Source: Sediminibacterium sp. Gen4
GTDB lineage: Bacteria > Bacteroidota > Bacteroidia > Chitinophagales > Chitinophagaceae
DNA: 64,000 nucleotides
Direction: 5' to 3'
Assembly (NCBI GenBank): GCA_013391385.1
Contig: JACBFI010000007.1
Coordinates: 55,771-119,770 of the forward strand
Below, piece by piece: positions 1 through 9,930 of this stretch. The position numbers and the translations under genes were made by a program. Each line of letters starts with the position of its first letter. The stretch's first letter is position 1. A model generated the notes under the pieces. That model had not been told where the DNA came from and did no database searches. It saw only the letters and a list, made by a program, of their open reading frames with translations.

Positions 1-910
1 TAATATTTACTTTTGTATGTTCTGATAATTTCCAATTGAGCGCAAGTGACGGCACATAAATATCAGGACTGAAATAGTTTCTGCCTCTGGTACTCATTGT
101 AGGGTTTGCATTGAACATACTATCATTCAGTGGCCCCGGAATATGATAGAGATATTTGGAACGACCAACCTCCGCTTTCAGGGAAAGGTTAGCGGTAAAT
201 TGATAATTCAGCTGTAGGAACTGTGCAGTAGCATCAGACTGGCTATTTTCCCTGTAACCATTGGAATGACGCTTGTAATAATAGGTGTAATAGGAGAACT
301 TTTTATAAGTGCCGCTAATGGCGTTATAAGTAGTGAGCAAATTAAATGAACCGGCTGTATTAATACTCTCTAAAGAAAACACTTTTGAAGTATCAGGTTT
401 TTTGATGATGTAGTTTATCATCCCCCCAAACTGTGCACCATATTGCAGCGAGCCTGTTCCCCTGACTAACTCAACCCTTTTATAACTTTCCATTGGCGCA
501 CTGTAGTGACTTGCAGGGTATCCATACATATCTGAATTTAGGAGAATACCATTTTGCCGAATATTATATTCCCAACTGCGGTGTGGATCAAGACCACGGG
601 TAGAAATGTTAAGCTGATTACCGCTGCCATCCATATCATACACAAATACCCCAGGTATTTTAGCAAATAGTTGTCGGCCTGTTTTTATGGCGATATTAGC
701 GTTTGTTCCGGCAAGGTTCACTACTTCGTTTTTCTTTCCGGTATTCAAAAAGCCATTTTGCTCCTCGGGCAGACGGGTAATATCCCTACGCTGCCATGCC
801 CGGATGGTGACTTCTTTCAACTCCTTGTGCTTTATCGTATCGGGTTGAGATTGCGCCTGTGCACTCAAAGTAATAGCTATAATAAAAAGTGATATAAACA
901 ACTCCTTCAT
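1..910 (-). CDS. TonB-dependent outer-membrane receptor (N-terminal part, cut by window edge)
   Basis: The frame opens at an ATG at 908-910 and stays open to base 1, so about 303 N-terminal residues are visible and the barrel continues outside the window. It begins with a signal peptide (MKELFISLFIIAITLSAQAQ). The plug domain follows, with the segments KIPGVFVYDMDGSG, STRGLDPHRSWEYN, DMYGYPASHY and ELVRGTGSLQYGAQFGG, typical of FecA-like ferric-chelate receptors. Such receptors import metal chelates through the outer membrane using TonB energy. The plug closely resembles the receptor at 30109-32310, so the two look like paralogues at either side of the metal region. The ligand cannot be read from sequence. 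The family call is secure. Confidence 0.88.
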   Translation of the reverse strand, partial: MKELFISLFIIAITLSAQAQSQPDTIKHKELKEVTIRAWQRRDITRLPEEQNGFLNTGKKNEVVNLAGTNANIAIKTGRQLFAKIPGVFVYDMDGSGNQLNISTRGLDPHRSWEYNIRQNGILLNSDMYGYPASHYSAPMESYKRVELVRGTGSLQYGAQFGGMINYIIKKPDTSKVFSLESINTAGSFNLLTTYNAISGTYKKFSYYTYYYKRHSNGYRENSQSDATAQFLQLNYQFTANLSLKAEVGRSKYLYHIPGPLNDSMFNANPTMSTRGRNYFSPDIYVPSLALNWKLSEHTKVNI

Positions 911-951
911 AAGTGCAAAAGTAAGAAAATAGAACGCAGCCGGTTTTTAGG

Positions 952-2946
952 CTATACCTTAATCCTTTGTATCCTCACCGCATTCAATATTGCCAGCAAA
1001 GCCACTCCCACATCAGCAATCACCGCTTCCCATAAAGTAGCTACACCGCCAGCTCCCAAAATCAATACAAACACTTTCACTGTCATTGCCAGAATGATAT
1101 TCTGCCAAACAATGCTCCGGGTGATCTTGCCTATCTTAATAGCCGAAACTATCTTATGTGGCTGATCGTTTTGAATTACCACATCCGCTGTTTCAATAGT
1201 AGCATCACTACCTAAACCACCCATTGCTATACCGGCATCTGCCAATGCAACTACCGGTGCATCATTTACACCATCACCAACAAAAGCAATATGCCTGCCT
1301 TCATCCTTCAGTTTCTGCACTTTCTCAACTTTACCCTCCGGCAGTAAATCACCGTATGCCTCATCAATACCAATCTTCTTTGCCACTTCATCAACTACAG
1401 ATTGCTTATCACCGGAGAGCATCACCGTTTTAATATTCAGGCTGTGCATGTCCTTTATTGCCTGTACTGCATCGTCTTTTATTTCATCGGCAATAGTAAT
1501 GTAACCAGCATACTGATTATTGATGGCCGTTACAACTATGGTGTCAACTATCTTTTCTATCTCAGATGGATAAGATATATTAAATTTCTTCAGCAGTTTA
1601 ACATTTCCGGCGAGCATTTCTTTTCCGTCAACGTTCCCTTTTAAACCATGACCTGAGATTTCTTCCACTCCATCCACTTTAATACCATTCACAATATCAC
1701 CGGCGTATTCGGTTACTGCCTTTGCAATGGGGTGGGTGGAGTTCTTTTCTAAAGCGGCTATTAATTTCACTAATTCTTTCTCATCCATATTTAACGGAGC
1801 CACTTGCTGCACTTTAAAAACTCCCTTCGTCAGCGTTCCGGTTTTGTCCATTACCACCGCATTTACTTTTGTCATTACATCTAGGAAGTTTCCACCTTTG
1901 AACAAAATACCATTTCTGGATGCCAGGCCAATACCTCCAAAATAGCCTAACGGAATAGATACAACCAATGCACAGGGACAACTGATTACTAAGAATACCA
2001 GTGCTCGGTAAAACCATGTCTGAAAATTATAATCTCCCACAAAAAAGTAAGGGACAAAACAAACTGCAACAGCAAGAAAGAAAACGATTGGTGTGTAGAT
2101 TTTGGCAAATCTCGAAATAAATAGTTGCGTCTGTGATTTTCTTGCAGTAGCATCTTGCACCATTTCTAAAATCTTACTCAGTTTGCTATCCCTAAACAGC
2201 GCTGTCACTTTGATTTCTGCTACTGTATTTAAATTAATCATGCCCGCAAGAATGGTTTCTCCTTTATATTTTACATCTGGTTTACTTTCCCCGGTTAAAG
2301 CTGCTGTATTAAATGAAGCATTTTCAGAAATTAATTCCCCATCCAAAGCTACTTTTTCACCTGGCTTTATTAAGATGGTTTCGTTTAACTCAATAATGGA
2401 AGGATCGGCAACAAGCGGTGCATTATTTCGGATCACTGTTACTTCATCAGGCCTCACATCAAGCAGGGCTTTAATACTTCGTTTTGCATTGTTGACTGCA
2501 GCATCCTGGAACCATTCCCCGATTTGATAAAATACCATTACTGCCACACCTTCTTCATATTCTCCAATCACAAATGCACCAATGGTGGCCACACTCATCA
2601 ATACAAACTCATTAAAGAAATCACCTCGCTTTGATTTTCTGAAAGCAAGATCTAACACTTTCCGGCCAGCCAATAAATAGGCAACTATGTTTATTATCAA
2701 AGATGGAATTTTAGGCAGCTCAATTCTGAAGCCATACTCCAGTACAAGCAACACTATTAATATGAACAATGACAATAGTAAATCCCAATTGGTTTTCCAT
2801 CCGGGTTCATCTTTATCATCATTTCCGTAATTATGACCATCATTAGCCGAATGCAACGGAACAACCTTTGCGGCATTCGCTCTTTCGTCTGTACTGCAAC
2901 AATCATCTTGAGTTGCATTTTTTATGTCATCGCTTTTGTGTTCCAT
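952..2946 (-). CDS. cadA: P1B-type heavy-metal ATPase, Zn/Cd/Pb type (CadA/ZntA-like)
   Basis: A 664-residue inner-membrane pump that exports soft divalent metals using ATP. Visible motifs in order: a Cys/His/Asp-rich N-terminus (CC at 16-17) in place of a normal HMA domain, TGES at 218-221, the membrane CPC at 323-325, phospho-acceptor DKTGT at 367-371, the HP motif at 405-406, and GDGVND at 557-562. The CPC context (SCPCALVVSIPLGYFGG) and the C-terminal membrane segment around DVGVALLAILNA are those of the Zn/Cd/Pb (P1B-2) group rather than copper ATPases. Length fits the family without a metal-binding domain. It lies 14 bases downstream of the NicO-like gene and is probably co-transcribed with it. 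Confidence 0.9.
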   Translation of the reverse strand: MEHKSDDIKNATQDDCCSTDERANAAKVVPLHSANDGHNYGNDDKDEPGWKTNWDLLLSLFILIVLLVLEYGFRIELPKIPSLIINIVAYLLAGRKVLDLAFRKSKRGDFFNEFVLMSVATIGAFVIGEYEEGVAVMVFYQIGEWFQDAAVNNAKRSIKALLDVRPDEVTVIRNNAPLVADPSIIELNETILIKPGEKVALDGELISENASFNTAALTGESKPDVKYKGETILAGMINLNTVAEIKVTALFRDSKLSKILEMVQDATARKSQTQLFISRFAKIYTPIVFFLAVAVCFVPYFFVGDYNFQTWFYRALVFLVISCPCALVVSIPLGYFGGIGLASRNGILFKGGNFLDVMTKVNAVVMDKTGTLTKGVFKVQQVAPLNMDEKELVKLIAALEKNSTHPIAKAVTEYAGDIVNGIKVDGVEEISGHGLKGNVDGKEMLAGNVKLLKKFNISYPSEIEKIVDTIVVTAINNQYAGYITIADEIKDDAVQAIKDMHSLNIKTVMLSGDKQSVVDEVAKKIGIDEAYGDLLPEGKVEKVQKLKDEGRHIAFVGDGVNDAPVVALADAGIAMGGLGSDATIETADVVIQNDQPHKIVSAIKIGKITRSIVWQNIILAMTVKVFVLILGAGGVATLWEAVIADVGVALLAILNAVRIQRIKV

Positions 2947-2960
2947 AAACCTTCATTTAT

Positions 2961-3575
2961 TTAGTGTAAAAAAAATGTAACAATACCTACAATAATTAAA
3001 ACTATACCTGTAATTCGTTTTTCGTTGTGCTCAATAAATTGTGAATTCATCATTTGAACTCCTTTAAATGCAAGTATCACGAGTGTGATGATTCCGGCAA
3101 TGCTGATTACTGCATATACAAGCGCTATCAATAAAATGCCATCCAAGCCATAGGCACCGGCTGTCAGGAAAAGACTTTCCACTTCTAGGCAGGGGGATAA
3201 AAACATAGTGGCCGCAAAAATTAGTACCCATTTAGTTTTTGACTTTTTATAGTGCTGCACGTTTTTATTTGCAGAATGATGATGAGGTCGATTAACTGTA
3301 AAATATATCAACCCGAATATGATTAATAAGACTGGGGCAATTACATGCACATATCCTTCATATTGATGTGCTAGCTTTGAACCCACCATTCCGAGAGCAA
3401 TCCCAAGAATAACAGTACCCATTACATGAGCAGAGGCAGTGATAGATGTCACAAGTATTAATTCATACTTTTCCCATTTTTCCGACCTTGCAATAGCCAC
3501 TAATGGTAACCAGTGGTTGGGGATAAGGGCATGAATAATTCCTAATAATATGGTACCTGTTATTATACTATACAT
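2961..3575 (-). CDS. Multi-pass membrane protein, NicO/UreH-like metal transporter candidate
   Basis: A 204-residue protein with about six hydrophobic segments. The first membrane segment carries HALIPNHWLP, which resembles the HX4DH-type signature of the NicO/HoxN nickel-cobalt transporters with Asn in place of Asp. A second segment has SAHVMGT, and the central cytoplasmic loop is His-rich (NRPHHHSANKNVQHY). A conserved-looking SPCLEVESLF lies in the second half. It sits between mgtC and the Zn/Cd ATPase in one transcription direction, supporting a role in divalent metal movement. A TauE/SafE-like or other small-molecule exporter is the alternative. Family assignment is moderate; substrate is inference. 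Confidence 0.55.
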   Translation of the reverse strand: MYSIITGTILLGIIHALIPNHWLPLVAIARSEKWEKYELILVTSITASAHVMGTVILGIALGMVGSKLAHQYEGYVHVIAPVLLIIFGLIYFTVNRPHHHSANKNVQHYKKSKTKWVLIFAATMFLSPCLEVESLFLTAGAYGLDGILLIALVYAVISIAGIITLVILAFKGVQMMNSQFIEHNEKRITGIVLIIVGIVTFFLH

Positions 3576-3613
3576 GTTACAATACTCCTATTATACAATT
3601 TTATTTTAAACAA

Positions 3614-4081
3614 TTAATCAGTTTTGTGTTTTTCGTTATGCGTGTTTATCATTTTATTTTTCCATTTTACATACCAATGCTGGTGATGTAGTGAAAGCAA
3701 TAAATATAAGGTAACTGTCCCAACAATAGCAATGATAAACATGCTGAGGCCTACTGCCACACCAACTGCGGCAGTACACCAAACCGTGGCTGCTGTTGTA
3801 AGGCCATGAGATGTTCCGGCACTGTCGTTCCGATAAATAATACCAGCTCCAAGAAAGCCTACACCTGTAACAATATTGGCTATTACCCGGGAAGCAGCAG
3901 CAGCATCACTGACAAGATGAGCTGCAACAGCAGTAAATAAAGTAGCTCCGATACATACAGCCGCATAAGTTCTTATACCGGCATCCCGGGCATGTGTCTC
4001 TCTGTCAAAGCCAATAAAAGCTCCCAACAGAAATGAAACGATCAGTTTCCCAACAATGATTAATTCAAATCGAACTTCCAT
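3614..4081 (-). CDS. mgtC: MgtC/SapB family membrane protein
   Basis: A 155-residue protein with four predicted membrane helices and the MgtC N-domain signature: the segments GAFIGFDRETHARDAGIRT and ANIVTGVGFLGAGIIYR, then TTAATVWCTAAVGVAVG. It lacks the C-terminal soluble domain of Salmonella MgtC, as many short SapB-type homologues do. MgtC proteins are linked to growth at low magnesium and modulation of the F-type ATPase; their presence in metal clusters is common but the role is unclear. The gene follows czcB in direction, separated by 223 bases that hold the conserved hairpin at 4225-4295. Confidence 0.85.
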   Translation of the reverse strand: MEVRFELIIVGKLIVSFLLGAFIGFDRETHARDAGIRTYAAVCIGATLFTAVAAHLVSDAAAASRVIANIVTGVGFLGAGIIYRNDSAGTSHGLTTAATVWCTAAVGVAVGLSMFIIAIVGTVTLYLLLSLHHQHWYVKWKNKMINTHNEKHKTD

Positions 4082-4224
4082 TTTTCAATATTTACATAAC
4101 ATAATAAGTATTTAGGATTCTTCGACAGGAACATTTCTATCACCAATCATCTGTTTCAAATTAATCTCTATGGTAGTGGATAAACTTGTCATTGAGATAT
4201 TCACCGGTGTATTTTTAAAATGTT

Positions 4225-4295
4225 GGGGTACAGAAGCCCTGCCTTTCGCGGTTTCTCATTTTTAAACCGGGGCAAACAAAACAGGACTCCGACCC
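4225..4295 (-). repeat. Conserved hairpin element, copy 1
   Basis: Read on the minus strand the element begins GGGTCGGAGTCCTG and ends AGGGCTTCTGTACCCC. The ends pair into a stem of about 14 bp, and an inner stem CGGTTT/AAACCG closes a small loop. A second copy lies at 18232-18299 with different bases at several paired positions but the same pairing. Both copies lie between genes, after a stop codon and before the next minus-strand gene (here between czcB and mgtC). It could be a dispersed palindromic (REP/MITE-like) repeat or a structured RNA. The rest of the 4082-4304 gap shows nothing recognisable. Confidence 0.6.
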
Positions 4296-4304
4296 ATCCA
4301 ATTT

Positions 4305-5519
4305 TTATTCTTCTTCCTCTACATTGTTCATCTTCGACAATAAATCATAAGCTCCGTTTATTATCACGCTAACTTTTCTGTTAAATCCATTTGGTAAAAT
4401 TACTTCGGTATAACCATTTTCTGAAACGCCAGTCGTCACTTCAATTCTTTTAAACAAAATATGCTTTTCTGTAGCAATTTCATTTTTCCCATCGGCAGGT
4501 TTCTTTTCACTATTCTTTTCATTTGCTACTATAAAAATGTAAGATTTTCCTGCTGATTGAACGATCGCTTTATCAGGCAGCGCAGTAGTGGTAGCAATAC
4601 CTGTTTCTACAATTCCCTTTAAATACATCCCTGGCAACAAGTTATTATCCTCCTGCGACAGATGTCCATGAACCCTAACCGTTCTTTCAGCGCTGATTTC
4701 ACGACCAATTAAATGCACATCTGCAAACCGCTCCTTTGTTTCATTATTCAATAAAAAACGGATTTTCTGACCAATCTTTAATTTCGGAACATCCTTTTCA
4801 AAAATGATCAGTTCTGCATGAAGGTGACGGGTATCTACAATTTCAAATAGTTCCTGGTTAGCGTTTACAAACTTCCCGATATTCACCAATACTTTAGTAA
4901 CATAGCCCGATATAGGAGCATAAATATTTGCCCTGCCTGAAATGTTTTCCGGGTTGATTTTCTCAGGATTGATATTGATAAGCCCCAGTTTTGCTTTTAA
5001 TCCCTGTACTCTTGCCGTCATACTGTTATACTCGCTGCTGGCTTTTTGCAAGGTTTTTTTTGCATTTACATTTTCTTTTGCCAACTCTTGTTGTCTTTCC
5101 AATTCTTCTTTCAGGTAAATCAACTGACTTTTATAATCCAGATAATCCTGCTGAAGCTGGATAAACTCAGGATTCTCGAGTACGGCGATAACTTCACCTT
5201 TTACCACGGGCTTCCCCTGCAGTAAATCGGTATTTTTTAATGTGCCTCCATAGGGAGAAGAAACGGTTAATAGCTGTTGCGGAGGAACATCCAGTACTCC
5301 TGTTGCCTTGATAACGCTGCTGAGTTTTTTTTCTTCTACAACACCATACTGAATGTCGACTGTTTTAAACTGGTCTTCCGACAAGCCCACAATATCTGCT
5401 TCTTCAGTTTTCGTTACTTCAATCGGGGCTGCTTCTGTATTTCCTTTGGAAGAACAGGATGAAAGCCATATAGTAGCCGCTGTAAGTATAATAAGTGAAT
5501 TCAAAAATTTCTGTTTCAT
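4305..5519 (-). CDS. czcB: RND efflux periplasmic adaptor (CzcB-like lipoprotein)
   Basis: A 404-residue membrane-fusion protein that links the RND pump to the outer-membrane channel. It starts with a lipoprotein signal (LSSCSS). The usual halves follow: a lipoyl/hairpin region with VSSPYGGTLKNTDLLQGKPV, a long alpha-helical hairpin rich in Q/K/E (about 125-185), and beta-barrel segments such as IYAPISGYVTKVLVNIGKFV and RTVRVHGHLSQ. It lies 26 bases downstream of the CzcA-TolC fusion gene in the same direction, so pump, channel and adaptor form one operon. The fused pump's DFG/DGA motif suggests divalent cations (Zn, Co, Cd). Confidence 0.9.
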   Translation of the reverse strand: MKQKFLNSLIILTAATIWLSSCSSKGNTEAAPIEVTKTEEADIVGLSEDQFKTVDIQYGVVEEKKLSSVIKATGVLDVPPQQLLTVSSPYGGTLKNTDLLQGKPVVKGEVIAVLENPEFIQLQQDYLDYKSQLIYLKEELERQQELAKENVNAKKTLQKASSEYNSMTARVQGLKAKLGLININPEKINPENISGRANIYAPISGYVTKVLVNIGKFVNANQELFEIVDTRHLHAELIIFEKDVPKLKIGQKIRFLLNNETKERFADVHLIGREISAERTVRVHGHLSQEDNNLLPGMYLKGIVETGIATTTALPDKAIVQSAGKSYIFIVANEKNSEKKPADGKNEIATEKHILFKRIEVTTGVSENGYTEVILPNGFNRKVSVIINGAYDLLSKMNNVEEEE

Positions 5520-5545
5520 ATTAATTTTATTTTACCCCGTTCTGA

Positions 5546-8500
5546 TTAATTGATGCCACCGATAAATTCGATAGCAATGACGGTTTGATTATATTGATTT
5601 AAAAGTTTGGTATATCCCTGTTTTACAACAACGGCATTATTGAGTGATTGTGTCAATTCATAATAACCGATTTCGCCGGCAGTAAAAGCTCTTTGTGCCT
5701 GCGTAATGATGAGATTGGCCTGCGGCAAAGCTGTATTTCGGTAATAGTTTATTTGAACTTTTTGTTTTTGCAATTCTCCAAACAGTGTTGTTAATTCACC
5801 TTGCAGGGTGAATTGATAATTGGTCAGTTCTGCTTCACGGCGCACCCGGTTTACTTCTGCTGCTTTTACTTTTTCTTTTTGCGCCCTGGCAAATATGGGA
5901 ATACTGATACCTAAATTAACTCCTTGAAAACGATTGCCAACACCATAATATTTATCAACTCCATTCACAGTTTGATATCCTACTAAAGACTGGTTAAAAT
6001 AGCCTACTGAGAAATCTGGTCTTAATCTTGACTGCTCAACAGCTTTCTCTTTGTTTGCAATATCAATCTGCTGTTTAATAAATGCAAGTGTGGGGTTTGC
6101 TGCAATGGCAGCGGTATCAAAATTGACCTGTATCCGCTTTTCAACAAGTAATGTGTCGGTAATTGAAGTAACAGAAGAATCTGCGGTGAACACTTTCAGG
6201 CGGTTTAACTCAATGCGGTAATCCTCTTCTGCACTTCGCAATTGCGCTTTTATCTCATTTACCTTGCTTTCAGCATTATAATTTTCTAATGCATTGGTTT
6301 CTCCTGTTTTGTATCGCAATGCCGAAGATTTCAGTATATTTTCGTAAATGGATAGTAGTTCTTTCAGCAATCTTATTTCCTCCATCCAAAAGATTAACTG
6401 GTAATACGATATTTTTGTGTTCGCTGCAAGTTCAGTTTGATAAATTCTCAATTGCAGTTCACTACTTTTGATATTTGATTCGGATAGCTTTATGAGACTT
6501 TTAAAGTACCCTGGATTCAGTATGCCCTGATTAATGCTGAAATTATTATCATAAGCAATGCGACTATTATACTGACCAAACGTTACACCGAAATTTGTTT
6601 TGCCATAATCTTTTACTGTCTTTTTCAACTGCTGCTGGTAACTTATATCCAGCGTTCCTACTTTAACCAAAGGATTATTCTTCATAGCTGATGCAACAGC
6701 ATCACTAAGATTGATAACTATTTTTGGCTGTTGTGCATTTGCAGCAAATGATGAGGTTAAAAACAGGATGAGTAATGAAGCCACCCCTTTCACCACATCA
6801 GACTTCATCATTTTTGGTTTTATCTTCTCAAACCATGTATATAATACTGGTAAAACCACCAACGTAAGAAATGTGGCCGTAATCAATCCTCCGATTACAA
6901 CCGTTGCTAACGGCTTTTGCACTTCTGCTCCGGAACCTGTTGACAATGCCATTGGCAAAAAGCCTAATGAAGCAACCGTCGCAGTCATTAATACCGGTCG
7001 CAACCTTATAGAAGTTCCCTTTAAGATGATTGCATTTATATCTGTCATACCTTCCTTTTTTAACCGGTTAAATTCACTGATTAATACAATACCATTTAAT
7101 ACCGCCACACCAAATAGCGCAATAAAACCAACACCAGCCGAAATACTAAATGGCATTCCCCTTAACCATAAGGCGAATACACCGCCAATAGCACTCATCG
7201 GTATAGCTGTAAATATGAGTAAGGAATATTTAATTGAACCAAAGGTGAAATAGAGCAATAAAAGTATCAGCGCTAATGCGACAGGTACCGCCACTGATAA
7301 TCGTTTATTGGCCTCTTCAAGATTTTTAAACTGCCCGCCATAAGTAATAAAATATCCAGGAGGCATTTTTACCTGTTTCTCAATTTTTTCCTGGATTTCT
7401 TTTACAACTGATGAAATGTCCCGGCCTCTTGTATTAAAGCCAACAATGATTCTTCTTTTGGCATCTTCACGTTGAATCTGGTTAGGACCTAACTGCATAT
7501 TGACATCGGCTACCTGCTCCAATGGAACTTGGTTGCCATCCGGTGCAGCAATAAATAATCCTTTAACATCATCAATACTCTGGCGGCCTGTTTTTTCTAA
7601 CCTTACCACCATATCAAAACGTTTCTCGCCTTCATAAACAATACCTGCGGCTTCACCTGCAAAAGCAGCGCTGATGGTACGGTTTATATCTTCTACATTT
7701 AAACCAAATTGTGCAATCTTATCCCTGTTTAGTTTAACCACAATCTGTGGTAACCCTGTAACTTGTTCTACATATAAATCTTCTGCACCTTTTACAGTAG
7801 GTACAATCACACCAATTTTTTTCGCCAGGTCGGCCAGCACATCAAGATCTTCCCCAAATATTTTAATTCCAACATCCTGGCGGACACCTGAAATCAATTC
7901 ATTAAACCGAAGTTGTATCGGCTGCGATAACCCATAGGAAACACCGGGTATTTTCTCCAGCTCTTTCTGCATCATTTCAGCCAACTCTTCTCTGTTATGT
8001 GCACTGGTCCATTCCTTTTTATCTTTTAAAAGGATGGTAATATCACATGCTTCTATGGGCATAGGGTCGGTAGGTATTTCAGAGGCACCAATCTTTCCAA
8101 TCACTTCTTTTACTTCAGGAAATTTTTTCATCAGTAAATCCGAAGCCTGCGTTATTTTATCAATTGTCTGGCTTAACGAACTACCTGTCAGCAACCTTGT
8201 TTCTACTGCGAAATCTCCTTCTTCTAAAGTGGGAATAAATTCACCTCCTAATGTTTTGAAAATAATGAGGCTGATTATAAATACACCAACAGCAATACTC
8301 ACTACCAGTAATTTCATCTTAAGTGCCCCACGTATTAATGGGGTGTAAAGCCGCTGGAAAAACTTCATCATTTTATCGGAGAAGCTTTCCCTGTGGCTGA
8401 TTTTTTTACTGAGAATTAAGGCGCTCATCATAGGTACATACGTAAGCGACAGTAAGAATGCCCCAAGAATGGCAAAAGATACAGTTTGCGCCATCGGGCC

Positions 8501-9922
8501 AAACATTTTTCCTTCGATACCTACGAGTGCCAGAATAGGTAAATAAACGATCAATATAATTATTTCACCAAAAGCAGCACTATTTCTAATTTTCGAAGCC
8601 GACTCAAATACTTCTGTATCCATTTCTGCCTGTGTTAGCCTTGTATTTTGCTTTCGCAAGCCGAGGTGGTGCATGGTTGCTTCTACAATAATTACGGCCC
8701 CATCCACTATCAATCCAAAGTCGATAGCACCCAAACTCATCAGGTTACCAGAAACCCCGAATATATTCATCAGGGCTATAGCAAAGAGCATGGCTAGCGG
8801 AATAACAGAAGCCACAATCAAACCCGAACGAATATTGCCCAGAAATATAACTAAAACAAAAATTACGATCAATGCTCCTTCCATCAGGTTGGTCTTTACC
8901 GTATTTATAGCCCGGCCAACAAGGGAACTTCTGTCAAGAAAGGGCTCTATTACTACACCTTCAGGAAGGCTTTTTTGTATCTGAACTATCTTTTCCTTAA
9001 CGCTGCCTATTACTTCACTTGAGTTTGCTCCTTTAAGCATCATTACAATGCCCCCAACTACCTGTCCTTCTGTATTACGGGTAAGGGCGCCATATTGGGT
9101 GGCATGGCCTAACTGTACGGTGGCTATATCTCTAACCAAAACCGGTGCGCCACCAGAAGTACGTTTTACTACAATCTTTTCAATATCAGTAGTTGTTTTA
9201 ATAAACCCCTCGGTTCGGATAAAGTACGCATTTGGTTTTTTATCAATATAAGAACCACCTGTATTTTGATTATTCTTTTCAAGAGCATTAAATACATCCG
9301 CTATCGACAAATTATAACTGCGAAGTTTATCTGTATTCAATGCAATTTCATATTGCTTTAAAAGACCGCCAAAGCTGCTTACATCAGCAATACCGGGTGT
9401 CCCAAGCAACTGACGACGGACTATCCAGTCCTGAATCGTCCGAAGTGACATTGCGTCATATTTATTTTCATACCCTTTTTTAGCATGTAAAACATATTGA
9501 TAAATTTCACCTAATCCCGTAGAAATAGGAGCCATCTCAGGATTGCCGATGTTATTGGGTATTTGGTTGCGGGCTTCTATCAACCGCTCACCTACTTGTT
9601 GACGAGCCCAATATATGTTAGCATCATCATGAAATACAACAGTAACTACGGATAATCCAAATCTGGATATGGAACGGATTTCCTGCACTTCCGGAATGGT
9701 GGCCATAGTTTGTTCCACCGGGAATGAAATAAGTTGTTCTACTTCCTGTGCCGCCAATGATGGACTCAACGTAATTATCTGTACCTGATTATTTGTAATA
9801 TCAGGAACGGCATCAATCGGCAATTTATTGGCCGAATAAACACCCCATATTATTAATGCGAGTGTAAAAAGGCCAATGACCAATTTATTTTTAATGGAAA
9901 ATTGAATGATTCTATTAAGCAT
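5546..9922 (-). CDS. czcA: CzcA-type RND metal pump fused to a TolC-family outer-membrane channel
   Basis: A 1458-residue protein. Residues 1 to about 1040 are a complete heavy-metal RND pump. Transmembrane helix 4 carries the charged proton/metal path D401-F-G, D407-G-A, E414, matching the CzcA (Zn/Co/Cd) signature and not the CusA one. After the last pump helix (LPVLYTWFEKIKPKM) comes a second signal-like hydrophobic segment (LLILFLTSSFAANAQQ). A TolC/CzcC-type domain follows to the C-terminus (ISYQQQLKKT, AAEVNRVRREAELTN, ALPQANLIITQAQRAF). A normal CzcC would be separate. A cleavage or internal signal near residue 1075 is needed to place the channel in the outer membrane; this is inference. 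The stop overlaps nothing and czcB follows. Confidence 0.92.
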   Translation of the reverse strand: MLNRIIQFSIKNKLVIGLFTLALIIWGVYSANKLPIDAVPDITNNQVQIITLSPSLAAQEVEQLISFPVEQTMATIPEVQEIRSISRFGLSVVTVVFHDDANIYWARQQVGERLIEARNQIPNNIGNPEMAPISTGLGEIYQYVLHAKKGYENKYDAMSLRTIQDWIVRRQLLGTPGIADVSSFGGLLKQYEIALNTDKLRSYNLSIADVFNALEKNNQNTGGSYIDKKPNAYFIRTEGFIKTTTDIEKIVVKRTSGGAPVLVRDIATVQLGHATQYGALTRNTEGQVVGGIVMMLKGANSSEVIGSVKEKIVQIQKSLPEGVVIEPFLDRSSLVGRAINTVKTNLMEGALIVIFVLVIFLGNIRSGLIVASVIPLAMLFAIALMNIFGVSGNLMSLGAIDFGLIVDGAVIIVEATMHHLGLRKQNTRLTQAEMDTEVFESASKIRNSAAFGEIIILIVYLPILALVGIEGKMFGPMAQTVSFAILGAFLLSLTYVPMMSALILSKKISHRESFSDKMMKFFQRLYTPLIRGALKMKLLVVSIAVGVFIISLIIFKTLGGEFIPTLEEGDFAVETRLLTGSSLSQTIDKITQASDLLMKKFPEVKEVIGKIGASEIPTDPMPIEACDITILLKDKKEWTSAHNREELAEMMQKELEKIPGVSYGLSQPIQLRFNELISGVRQDVGIKIFGEDLDVLADLAKKIGVIVPTVKGAEDLYVEQVTGLPQIVVKLNRDKIAQFGLNVEDINRTISAAFAGEAAGIVYEGEKRFDMVVRLEKTGRQSIDDVKGLFIAAPDGNQVPLEQVADVNMQLGPNQIQREDAKRRIIVGFNTRGRDISSVVKEIQEKIEKQVKMPPGYFITYGGQFKNLEEANKRLSVAVPVALALILLLLYFTFGSIKYSLLIFTAIPMSAIGGVFALWLRGMPFSISAGVGFIALFGVAVLNGIVLISEFNRLKKEGMTDINAIILKGTSIRLRPVLMTATVASLGFLPMALSTGSGAEVQKPLATVVIGGLITATFLTLVVLPVLYTWFEKIKPKMMKSDVVKGVASLLILFLTSSFAANAQQPKIVINLSDAVASAMKNNPLVKVGTLDISYQQQLKKTVKDYGKTNFGVTFGQYNSRIAYDNNFSINQGILNPGYFKSLIKLSESNIKSSELQLRIYQTELAANTKISYYQLIFWMEEIRLLKELLSIYENILKSSALRYKTGETNALENYNAESKVNEIKAQLRSAEEDYRIELNRLKVFTADSSVTSITDTLLVEKRIQVNFDTAAIAANPTLAFIKQQIDIANKEKAVEQSRLRPDFSVGYFNQSLVGYQTVNGVDKYYGVGNRFQGVNLGISIPIFARAQKEKVKAAEVNRVRREAELTNYQFTLQGELTTLFGELQKQKVQINYYRNTALPQANLIITQAQRAFTAGEIGYYELTQSLNNAVVVKQGYTKLLNQYNQTVIAIEFIGGIN

Positions 9923-9930
9923 ATTTCTAT

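Noticed and set aside
2102-2527. 141-residue plus-strand frame
   Set aside because: Antisense to the Zn/Cd ATPase; the ATPase motifs on the minus strand are unequivocal.
6711-7253. 180-residue plus-strand frame
   Set aside because: Antisense to the CzcA-TolC fusion gene, low-complexity composition, no motifs.
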